Position numbers and translations under genes: made by a program | DNA from: an uncultured bacterium | GTDB lineage: Bacteria > Eisenbacteria > RBG-16-71-46 > CAIMUX01 | Direction of reading: 5' to 3' | Length of the DNA: 5,596 nt | NCBI GenBank assembly: GCA_946886185.1 | Contig: CAMPIC010000229.1 | Coordinates: 1-5,596, forward strand | The notes under the pieces: generated by a model | Database searches by the model: none | Told to the model about the DNA's origin: nothing | What the model saw: only the letters and a program-made list of their open reading frames with translations | Part shown: positions 1 to 4,842 of the stretch, one piece after another | Layout of the letters: the number at the start of each line of letters is the position of its first letter | Position numbering within the stretch: the first letter of the stretch is position 1

Positions 1-1
1 G

Positions 2-130
2 CGCCGGATCGAGGAGATGAACATCAAGCTTCGAGCCGCCAACCGGACGATCACGACCGGGCCACCCTCGGACCTGGCGCCGCTCGACATCGAGGAGGAA
101 CTCGCCCGGTGGCGCGCGAAACGAGCATGA
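2..130 (+). CDS. C-terminal fragment of an unrecognised protein (5' truncated)
   Basis: The second forward frame is open from the left edge to a TGA at 128-130 and gives 42 residues. The visible end is charged and looks like a genuine soluble C-terminus: an RRIEEMNIKLRAANRT stretch that could be helical, a short Pro/Gly-rich linker (TTGPPSDLAP), then an acidic-to-basic helix DIEEELARWRAKRA. The stop overlaps the ATG of the aminotransferase gene (ATGA, 127-130), the arrangement expected for two co-translated genes in an operon. That overlap, together with the more protein-like composition, favours this frame over the frame of the next gene, which is also open here. I do not recognise the family from so short a tail, so no function is assigned. 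Its role may be linked to the aminotransferase only by operon inference. Confidence 0.6.
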   Translation, partial: RRIEEMNIKLRAANRTITTGPPSDLAPLDIEEELARWRAKRA

Positions 131-984
131 ACTTCCCATCGCACGAATTCAATCTGCTCTCGGTCGAGATCGCGGAAGGAAAGTTGCGCGAAATTCGAAT
201 CTCGAAGGAATCGCTCGCGGAAGGAGCTTCCTTCGAGCCGAAGAGCGGAGTCTACACGGTCGATCGGACCTATCCCGGCGAGCGCGTCCTCTGTATGGAG
301 CGCCACTTCGATCGCCTCGAGAGCTCCGCGGAGAGAGAAGGCATCCCCGTCCAACTCGATCGCGCCATGATCAGGAGGTCATTGCACGGTCTAGTGCGGG
401 AGAGCGGATTCGGTGACGTCCGCTTCCGGATCAGCATCGACGCCGAGGAGCCGGAGGTCATTCACATCAGTTTGGAGCGGTTCCGGCCGGTTCCTGGATC
501 TCTTCGCGCCGAAGGAGTGCAATGCGCTCTCATGGCGATCCGCCGCCCCCACCCGGAAGCCAAGACTTTGGGGTGGATGCATCAGCGCGGCGATACACCC
601 ATTCCCGAGGGCGCCTATGAAGGCCTGCTCATCTCCCCGACGGAAGAGATCCTCGAAGGCTATACCAGCAACGTCTACGCGATCGTCGACGGGACGCTCC
701 GCACTGCCGAAGTGGGCGTGCTTCACGGAATCTCGCGCTACATCGTGCTGCAGGTCGCGCCGTCGCTCCTTCCGGTGCGCCTCGATCCCATCCTGGTCTC
801 CGATCTTCCTCGCACCGAGGAAGCGTTCCTCACGAGCAGCACGCGCGGAATCATCCCGATCGTGTCGATCGACGGCCGAGCGATCGGCACAGGCAAGGTC
901 GGTCCACGGACGCGCGAGCTCACGCTCGCATACTCGCAGTGGGTCGAAGCCCATCTCGAACCGCTCGTTCCGGACGAAGCCTGA
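127..984 (+). CDS. Class IV PLP-dependent aminotransferase (BCAT/D-amino acid transaminase/ADC lyase superfamily)
   Basis: This encodes a 285-residue cytosolic enzyme of fold-type IV, which uses pyridoxal phosphate to transaminate amino acids or, in the PabC branch, to cleave aminodeoxychorismate. Visible landmarks in order are: SGVYTVDRTYPG (about 41-51) replacing the usual YGDGvFE-type segment; RHFDRLESSA (59-68), the family's H-x-x-RL-x-SA helix; K146 in PEAKTLGW, the likely Schiff-base lysine; EGYTSNVY (177-184), the EG.tSN motif; HGISRYIVLQVA (200-211), the GI.R cofactor-phosphate region; and EEAFLTSSTRGIIPIVSIDG (231-250) followed by GKVGPRTREL. Length is normal for the family. An in-frame GTG at 109 would add six residues, but the ATG at 127 is preferred because it overlaps the upstream stop. 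No Shine-Dalgarno is visible close to it, so translation probably reinitiates from the upstream gene. The superfamily is secure; the substrate cannot be read from the sequence. The N-terminal variant resembles a less-studied bacterial clade rather than classical IlvE or PabC. Confidence 0.92.
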   Translation: MNFPSHEFNLLSVEIAEGKLREIRISKESLAEGASFEPKSGVYTVDRTYPGERVLCMERHFDRLESSAEREGIPVQLDRAMIRRSLHGLVRESGFGDVRFRISIDAEEPEVIHISLERFRPVPGSLRAEGVQCALMAIRRPHPEAKTLGWMHQRGDTPIPEGAYEGLLISPTEEILEGYTSNVYAIVDGTLRTAEVGVLHGISRYIVLQVAPSLLPVRLDPILVSDLPRTEEAFLTSSTRGIIPIVSIDGRAIGTGKVGPRTRELTLAYSQWVEAHLEPLVPDEA

Positions 985-1044
985 TCAGTTCGGGGGTCAC
1001 CAGCCTCGGCAGTACCCCAGGGAGCAGAGAGCGGGCATTGCCGC

Positions 1045-1096
1045 GCGACCGGGCTGGGCGTTCCACGGTCGCTCAATGCGTTGAGGGACTGCGACC
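1045..1096 (+). promoter_or_regulatory. Mutually exclusive hairpins in the gap after the aminotransferase gene
   Basis: GCGACC occurs at 1045-1050 and again at 1091-1096, with its complement GGTCGC between them at 1067-1072. Two competing hairpins can form. The first is GCGACCG (1045-1051) with CGGTCGC (1066-1072), seven perfect pairs around a 14-base loop. The second is GGTCG (1067-1071) with CGACC (1092-1096), enclosing CTCAA-TGCG-TTGAG (1072-1085) and a six-base bulge. Neither is followed by a T-run, so a classical intrinsic terminator is not supported. This could be an attenuator-like switch, a 3' mRNA end structure, or chance pairing in GC-rich DNA. The rest of the 985-1227 gap shows no convincing gene. 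Confidence 0.25.
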
Positions 1097-1108
1097 TAGG
1101 AGAGAGCC

Positions 1109-1122
1109 AGCCGGAAACGGCT
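1109..1122 (+). other. Small stem-loop with GAAA tetraloop
   Basis: AGCCG (1109-1113) and CGGCT (1118-1122) pair perfectly around GAAA, a GNRA-class tetraloop that is unusually stable in RNA. An alternative pairing of GAGCC (1104-1108) with GGCTC (1119-1123) overlaps it. It sits about 25 bases upstream of the putative -10 box of the next gene, so it would only be transcribed by read-through from the aminotransferase gene, where it might mark or protect the 3' end of that message. No T-tract follows. Confidence 0.3.
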
Positions 1123-1143
1123 CGCTGCCGCGATCGGGGAATG

Positions 1144-1152
1144 TGGTATCCT
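1144..1152 (+). promoter_or_regulatory. Candidate extended -10 promoter of the secreted dehydrogenase gene
   Basis: TGG-TATCCT fits the extended -10 pattern TGn-TAnnnT with four of six matches to TATAAT. Transcription would start near 1158-1160 and leave a leader of about 70 bases before the ATG at 1228. No good -35 hexamer lies 16-18 bases upstream (best about three of six). A short palindrome, TTTGC-CGGT-GCAAA (1152-1165), overlaps the expected start site and could be an operator or a leader hairpin. Support is pattern only. Confidence 0.35.
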
Positions 1153-1215
1153 TTGCCGGTGCAAACTACGCACTTCGGACGTACCAGCAGCACGCGAACC
1201 CACTTCCGTCCGCAT

Positions 1216-1220
1216 GGAGG
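1216..1220 (+). promoter_or_regulatory. Ribosome binding site that fixes the dehydrogenase start
   Basis: GGAGG lies seven bases before the ATG at 1228, an ideal Shine-Dalgarno spacing. It decides the start codon against the longer in-frame TTG at 1081, which would prepend 49 residues that do not resemble protein and would bury the signal peptide. Confidence 0.85.
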
Positions 1221-1227
1221 ATTCCAA

Positions 1228-2778
1228 ATGCACCTTGGCCACTCAGTCTCCCGGCGGCGCGTCCAATCGGGCATCCTGTCCATCGCATTGGCCACCGTTC
1301 TGGCTGGCGTGACTCTCCAGGACAGCTTCGCCTTCACCACCACGCGCATTGCTTCCGGGCTGAATCGCCCTGTCTACGTGACCGGCGTCCAATATCCAGG
1401 CGTCGGAGAACTGCTCTACATCGTGGGGCAGACCGGTTTCATCTGGGTCATGGTGGACGGCGTGATGCAGCCCGACATGTTCCTCAACATCGATCCACTC
1501 GTACCGAACATCAGCGGGAACGATGAGCGCGGGCTGCTGGGGATGGCTCTGGATCCCGACTTCGTGAACACCGGAGAGTTCTACTTGAACTACACCGACC
1601 TCTCCGGGACGACGCAGATCGTGCGGTACAAGATCGAGGGCGCGGCGACCCCGGAAGCGGATCCGCTCACCGCGGATGCCAGCTCCGCCCAGATCATCCT
1701 CAGCGTCGGCCAGCCGTTCCCGAACCACAACGGCGGCTGCCTCCAGTTCGGGCCCAACGACGGCTACCTCTACCTCGGAATGGGAGACGGTGGATCGGGC
1801 GGGGATCCCGGCAACCGCGCTCAGACCGGCACCACCTTGCTCGGCAAGATGCTCCGGATCCACGTGCGCGGGCAGACCACCTACACCATTCCGCCGGATA
1901 ACCCGTTCACGGCAGTCGGCGATGGTTTCAACGATGAGATCTGGGACTACGGAGTGCGCAATCCCTGGCGCTTCTCCTTCGATCGTCTGAACGGGGATTT
2001 GTATGTCGCGGACGTCGGGCAAGGAAGCTGGGAAGAGGTGAACTTCGAGAGCTTCGACAGCGGTGGTGGCCTCAACTACGGCTGGCGGTTGATGGAAGGA
2101 ACTCATTGTCACAATCCGTCCAGCGACTGCAACGATGGATCGCTGCACCTTCCGATCCACGACTATTCGCACAGCGTGGGATTTTCGGTGACCGGTGGCT
2201 ACGTCTATCGGGGCGAAGAGGTCAACGAGCTCTACGGACACTACTTCTTCGCCGACTTCGGCAGCGCGCGGATTTGGACGCTGACGCATGACGGAAACGG
2301 CGGCAACGTGGTCGTGACCGATCGCACTACCCAGCTCGCTCCGGGAGGCGGCCTCACCATCGGCGCGATCTCGAGCTTCGGCGAAGGCGCGCACGGACAG
2401 CTCTACATCTGCGACCGCGGCGGCGCCACGACAGGCGAGATCTATCAGCTCGTGCCGTCCACGTCCAACACCCCGGATCCCGCGGTCATGCCGGTAGGTC
2501 TGGGAATCCAGCTCCGATCCTCCAATCCGTTCTCTGCTTCCGATCCGCTCCAGTTCGCCATCGAGCTGGAGAAAGCGGGCACCGTCGAGATCGAAGTGAT
2601 CGGTCCTCGGGGGGAGCATGTGAAGACGCTGGCCTCCGGGGGCTTCGAGCCCGGTTCGCACGCGTTCGCCTGGGATGGACGCAACGACGCGGGCAGGGTG
2701 GTGAGCTCGGGAGTGTTCTTCATCCGTGCCCGGAGCGAGAGCCAGACCGCGACGCAGAAAGTGCAGTTCCTGCAGTAG
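1228..2778 (+). CDS. Secreted PQQ-dependent sugar dehydrogenase family protein (glucose/sorbosone dehydrogenase, HHIP-like) with C-terminal FlgD-like domain
   Basis: This 516-residue protein is exported. Residues 1-35 form a signal peptide: SRRR n-region, hydrophobic GILSIALATVLAGVTL, and a likely cut after S-F-A at 35. Residues about 38-410 form the beta-propeller of the GSDH family, whose members oxidise aldoses with PQQ and calcium. Visible motifs are NDERGLLGMALDPDF (98-112), NHNGGCLQFGP (166-176, H167 the likely catalytic base), GDGGSGGDPGNRAQ (186-199), GKMLRIHV (206-213), YGVRNPWRFSFD (241-252, with the conserved Arg), DVGQGSWEEVNF (262-273), GLNYGWRLMEGTHC (281-294) and VTGGYVYRGEE (321-331). 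C294 and C301 are a plausible disulfide. Residues about 428-516 are a FlgD-like/T9SS-type Ig domain with the hallmark GSHAFAWDGRNDAG and SSGVFFIR, so surface anchoring or sorting is likely. Family membership is secure, but PQQ use and substrate are inferred; some members are receptors or of unknown function. No PQQ-biosynthesis gene is nearby. Confidence 0.92.
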   Translation: MHLGHSVSRRRVQSGILSIALATVLAGVTLQDSFAFTTTRIASGLNRPVYVTGVQYPGVGELLYIVGQTGFIWVMVDGVMQPDMFLNIDPLVPNISGNDERGLLGMALDPDFVNTGEFYLNYTDLSGTTQIVRYKIEGAATPEADPLTADASSAQIILSVGQPFPNHNGGCLQFGPNDGYLYLGMGDGGSGGDPGNRAQTGTTLLGKMLRIHVRGQTTYTIPPDNPFTAVGDGFNDEIWDYGVRNPWRFSFDRLNGDLYVADVGQGSWEEVNFESFDSGGGLNYGWRLMEGTHCHNPSSDCNDGSLHLPIHDYSHSVGFSVTGGYVYRGEEVNELYGHYFFADFGSARIWTLTHDGNGGNVVVTDRTTQLAPGGGLTIGAISSFGEGAHGQLYICDRGGATTGEIYQLVPSTSNTPDPAVMPVGLGIQLRSSNPFSASDPLQFAIELEKAGTVEIEVIGPRGEHVKTLASGGFEPGSHAFAWDGRNDAGRVVSSGVFFIRARSESQTATQKVQFLQ

Positions 2779-2786
2779 ATCGAGCA

Positions 2787-2816
2787 TTCCGAGGGGACGC
2801 GATTGTCCCCTCGGGA
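2787..2816 (+). terminator. Strong stem-loop after the dehydrogenase gene
   Basis: CCGAGGGGAC (2789-2798) pairs perfectly with GTCCCCTCGG (2805-2814) around the six-base loop GCGATT. One wobble (T2788-G2815) and one T-A pair extend the stem to twelve pairs. It begins eight bases after the stop codon, the typical place for a terminator, but no T-run follows (GACAAG instead). It is therefore either an intrinsic terminator without a U-tract, as seen in some GC-rich bacteria, or a 3' end stabilising hairpin. Confidence 0.55.
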
Positions 2817-2829
2817 CAAGTGAGCGCGA

Positions 2830-2989
2830 ATCGGCGTCGTCCCCATGGGCGGCGCCGATGTCGTGTGGGGTAAAAGTCCCCGGCCGACGTCTGCGCTCGA
2901 TCCTCGTTCGCCGATAGCCGATACCTCGATGGACAGGAGCTCGACCGAGCCCGTAGGCTCAGGCGAGTCAGGGATGACCCGCACACTCG
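2830..2989 (+). other. Structured intergenic region, possible 5' leader RNA or ncRNA before the flippase-like gene
   Basis: The 275-base gap 2779-3053 has no convincing gene. It contains a long hairpin, 2852-2896: GCGC/GCGC outer stem, a single mismatch, GATGTCG paired with CGACGTC (one wobble), a 3x3 internal loop, then GGGG-TAAAAGT-CCCC. A competing hairpin pairs ATCGGCG (2830-2836) with CGCCGAT (2853-2859) and cannot coexist with the first. Further stems are GAGCC-CGTA-GGCTC (2947-2960) and CGAGT/ACTCG (2964-2968/2985-2989) enclosing GGG-ATGA-CCC. The order of alternative stems followed by a gene resembles a leader regulator, but it does not match the consensus cores I know for FMN, cobalamin, TPP, SAM, glycine or cyclic-di-GMP riboswitches, nor RNase P, SRP or tmRNA. 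It may be chance folding of GC-rich DNA. Confidence 0.3.
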
Positions 2990-3040
2990 TGGAACATCGG
3001 GCAGCGCCGACACGCCCAGTTCCAAGCGGCTCAAGGCTTC

Positions 3041-3046
3041 GGGTGA
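3041..3046 (+). promoter_or_regulatory. Probable ribosome binding site of the flippase-like gene
   Basis: GGGTGA matches the GGTGA part of the anti-Shine-Dalgarno complement and ends seven bases before the ATG at 3054. AAAGG at 3046-3050 is purine-rich too but only three bases from the start. This supports 3054 as the start. Confidence 0.5.
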
Positions 3047-3053
3047 AAGGCAC

Positions 3054-4073
3054 ATGACCGAGACGGTGCACGGAGGCAAGTCCAGAAGGGCGTTTTTCAT
3101 ACGCCTGCTGGTCGGTCTAACCATGATCGGTGTGATTCTCGCGACCACCGATCTCGGCCAGCTGGGACGCGTGGTGCGCGGCATCGATCCGAAATGGGTC
3201 GCCGCTTCGCTGGTGCTGCAGTTCGCGGCCGCGTTGATCTGGGCGGCGCGCTGGGAAGCGCTTCTCGAGATCTATGCGATGCCGGTGCGGTTCTTCCGAC
3301 TTTTCAAGGCGCTCTACATCGGGATGTTCCTCAACAACGTGCTCCCCACGAGCGTGGGAGGGGACGTCTATCGGAGCTACTACATCCTTGATGAGAAGAA
3401 GATGCTCCGCCGGTCGATCTTCGTGACATTCCTGGAGCGCTTGATCGGAGTGATCATGCTCGCGTGCATCGGGGGCATCGCGCTCGGCATCCATCTTCTC
3501 AAAATTCGAGACGTGAACGGCGCGTTCCTCACGACCCTCGCGCTGCCTCTGGCGATCGTGGGAGCGGTGGCATTGCTCCAGCCCAACGTGTATCGGTTTT
3601 TCAATCGGCTGATCTTTCCCTCGGGCAGGGGACCGCTTTCGACCATCCGCGCGCAGCTCGGCGCCGCGCTGCGCACGTTCGACTCCTCCGGCGCGAGCAA
3701 GTGGAAGGTGTACGTCCTCTCGTTCGTGATGCAGCTCTGCGGGGTCGTGCTCTACTACTGTGTCGGGCGCAGCCTCGGGATCATGCTCGGCCTCTGGCAG
3801 TACCTCTTGTTGGTGCCGATCGTGGTGATCCTCACTTTGGTCCCGATATCGTTCAACGGGCTCGGTCTGCGCGAAGGCGGCTTGATCTTCGTGGCGACGG
3901 CGTTGGGGTTGGATCTGTCCAACAGCCAAGCGGTCGCGTTGGGGCTGATGGTCGTCGCGGTGATGATGCTCAGCTCCCTGCTCGGGGTCTATTTCTACCT
4001 GGTCGAGCGGAAGGAGGGGCCCGCGATCCAGGAGTTGGAGGTCGAATCGATGCGCGAGGCCAGGCAGTCATGA
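3054..4073 (+). CDS. Flippase-like integral membrane protein, lysylphosphatidylglycerol synthase TM / YbhN (UPF0104) family
   Basis: This is a 339-residue polytopic inner-membrane protein. A basic N-terminus (KSRR, 9-12) precedes hydrophobic segments at about 14-30, 48-65, 122-145, 160-175, 219-237, 243-264, 271-285 and 294-316. Family hallmarks are clear: AARWEALL (64-71), the FLNNVLPTSVGGDVYR block (92-107), FLERLIGV (126-133), and PISFNGLGLREG (264-275) followed by a small-residue helix ending in the A-x-x-LG pattern ATALGL. The length fits stand-alone YbhN-type proteins, without the catalytic lysyl-transferase domain of MprF, so no aminoacylation of lipid is expected. Homologues are annotated as flippase-like and often sit in glycan or lipid gene sets; the transported lipid is unknown here. 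The TGA overlaps the ATG of the methyltransferase gene (ATGA, 4070-4073), so the two are probably translationally coupled. No clear promoter is visible upstream; transcription may start in, or pass through, the structured gap. Confidence 0.9.
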   Translation: MTETVHGGKSRRAFFIRLLVGLTMIGVILATTDLGQLGRVVRGIDPKWVAASLVLQFAAALIWAARWEALLEIYAMPVRFFRLFKALYIGMFLNNVLPTSVGGDVYRSYYILDEKKMLRRSIFVTFLERLIGVIMLACIGGIALGIHLLKIRDVNGAFLTTLALPLAIVGAVALLQPNVYRFFNRLIFPSGRGPLSTIRAQLGAALRTFDSSGASKWKVYVLSFVMQLCGVVLYYCVGRSLGIMLGLWQYLLLVPIVVILTLVPISFNGLGLREGGLIFVATALGLDLSNSQAVALGLMVVAVMMLSSLLGVYFYLVERKEGPAIQELEVESMREARQS

Positions 4074-4822
4074 ATTTTCGGCCGGATACCCTTGCGGGAC
4101 GTCACATCAAGGTTCCGTACCACACCGCTTTCTATCGATGGGCGGCCGATTGGGTGAAGGGCCGCACCGTCATCGATGTCGGCTGCGGGGAGGGCTACGG
4201 AACCGCCATTCTCGCGGAGAAAGCGCGCTCGGTCGTGGGGTTCGACTGGGACGCCGATCAGATCGAAGCGACCAAGCAGACCTATTCCCGGCCGAACATC
4301 ACGTACTCGGTCGGCAACGCGGAAGACACCCGACTGCCGTCCGCAAGCTACGAAGTGGTCGTGACCAATGCCCTGCTCGAGTATCTCGATGACTGCGACC
4401 GGTTCTTCGACGAAGCGGAGCGGATCCTGAAACCGGGCGGCGTCTTCGTCTGCTCGACCAAGAACGCCATCTTCAGCATCAAGGCGAGCAATGGAAAGCC
4501 CCTCTACTCCAATCACAACCAGGAGTATTCGCCGCCCGAGCTGGAGCAGGCGCTGCGCCGGCGGTTCCCGAAGGTCGAGATGTACGGACTCCTTCCCAGC
4601 GAGCGCTCGGAGCGGTTCATCCTCGATGAACGTGCCCTCCGAATGGAGGCGTTCCTCGTCCGGCTCAACGTCAAGCAACTCATCCCGCTCTCCTGGCGGA
4701 ACTTCATCCGCTCCCGCCTGACCGGCGTTCCGGAGGAAGCGATCGTGGCGGACGACTTCCAGGTCAGCCGGGAAAACATCGACAGGTCGTTCTACGTGAT
4801 CGGAGTCGGATTCAAGCAGTGA
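4070..4822 (+). CDS. Class I SAM-dependent methyltransferase
   Basis: This 250-residue soluble protein has a Rossmann-like methyltransferase core. In order it shows VIDVGCGEGYGT (34-45), the glycine-rich SAM-binding motif I; VGFDWDADQI (56-65), with the acidic residue at the end of strand 2 that holds the SAM ribose; NAEDTRLPSASYEVVV (83-98), the adenine-contacting loop and strand 4; ALLEYLDD (101-108); and LKPGGVFVCSTKN (120-132), the post-core strand 5 motif. After NQEYSPPELEQAL (150-162) comes a C-terminal region of about 90 residues, probably substrate-specific, that I do not recognise. The overall pattern fits the Methyltransf_11/Methyltransf_25 type used on small molecules, lipids and sugars rather than on nucleic acid; no NPPY-like motif is seen. 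The ATG at 4070 is preferred because of the ATGA overlap with the flippase-like gene. The frame stays open far upstream, but that part is an arginine-rich shadow of the membrane protein. A substrate related to the lipid handled by the partner is inference only. Confidence 0.9.
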   Translation: MNFRPDTLAGRHIKVPYHTAFYRWAADWVKGRTVIDVGCGEGYGTAILAEKARSVVGFDWDADQIEATKQTYSRPNITYSVGNAEDTRLPSASYEVVVTNALLEYLDDCDRFFDEAERILKPGGVFVCSTKNAIFSIKASNGKPLYSNHNQEYSPPELEQALRRRFPKVEMYGLLPSERSERFILDERALRMEAFLVRLNVKQLIPLSWRNFIRSRLTGVPEEAIVADDFQVSRENIDRSFYVIGVGFKQ

Positions 4823-4824
4823 TC

Positions 4825-4833
4825 TGCTAGTCT
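4825..4833 (+). promoter_or_regulatory. Candidate extended -10 box for leaderless transcription of the ABC-F gene
   Basis: TGC-TAGTCT fits TGn-TAnnnT and ends nine bases before the ATG at 4843, so transcription would begin at or within a few bases of the start codon. This agrees with the absence of any purine-rich Shine-Dalgarno in the 20-base gap after the methyltransferase stop. No good -35 is visible. The same TGn-TAnnCT shape occurs before the dehydrogenase gene. Confidence 0.4.
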
Positions 4834-4842
4834 CCGCGTTCC

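Noticed and set aside
1081..1227. N-terminal extension of the dehydrogenase from a TTG at 1081
   Set aside because: It would place 49 unpatterned residues before a good signal peptide and ignores the GGAGG seven bases before the ATG at 1228.
1243..2787. A 514-codon open frame on the minus strand opposite the dehydrogenase gene
   Set aside because: It is an antisense shadow produced by GC-rich codon use; it has no family motifs, whereas the plus strand encodes a full signal peptide and conserved propeller motifs.
2866..2900. GGGGTAAAAGTCCCCGG and the following GCCGACG resemble parts of FMN riboswitches, cobalamin riboswitches and group II introns
   Set aside because: Only a short stretch resembles each. 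The other conserved elements (FMN 5' core, the CAGGAnACCTGCC segment of cobalamin switches, the domain V hairpin and a reverse transcriptase of group II introns) are absent.
2845..3057. A 70-codon forward frame in the gap, ending with an ATGA overlap onto the flippase-like gene
   Set aside because: The overlap is suggestive, but third-position GC is only about 64 percent, there is no Shine-Dalgarno before the ATG, and the product is rich in Ser, Pro, Arg and Thr with no recognisable structure. The bases are better explained by the hairpins.
3117..3929. A 270-codon minus-strand frame opposite the flippase-like gene
   Set aside because: It has an extremely charged composition (many Glu, His, Arg, Asp), the usual mirror image of hydrophobic codons on the other strand, and no motifs.
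3464..4069. Upstream in-frame extension of the methyltransferase frame across the flippase-like gene
   Set aside because: The translation is Arg/Pro-rich and lacks protein-like patterning, the overlapping frame encodes a clear membrane protein, and the ATG at 4070 sits in an ATGA junction.
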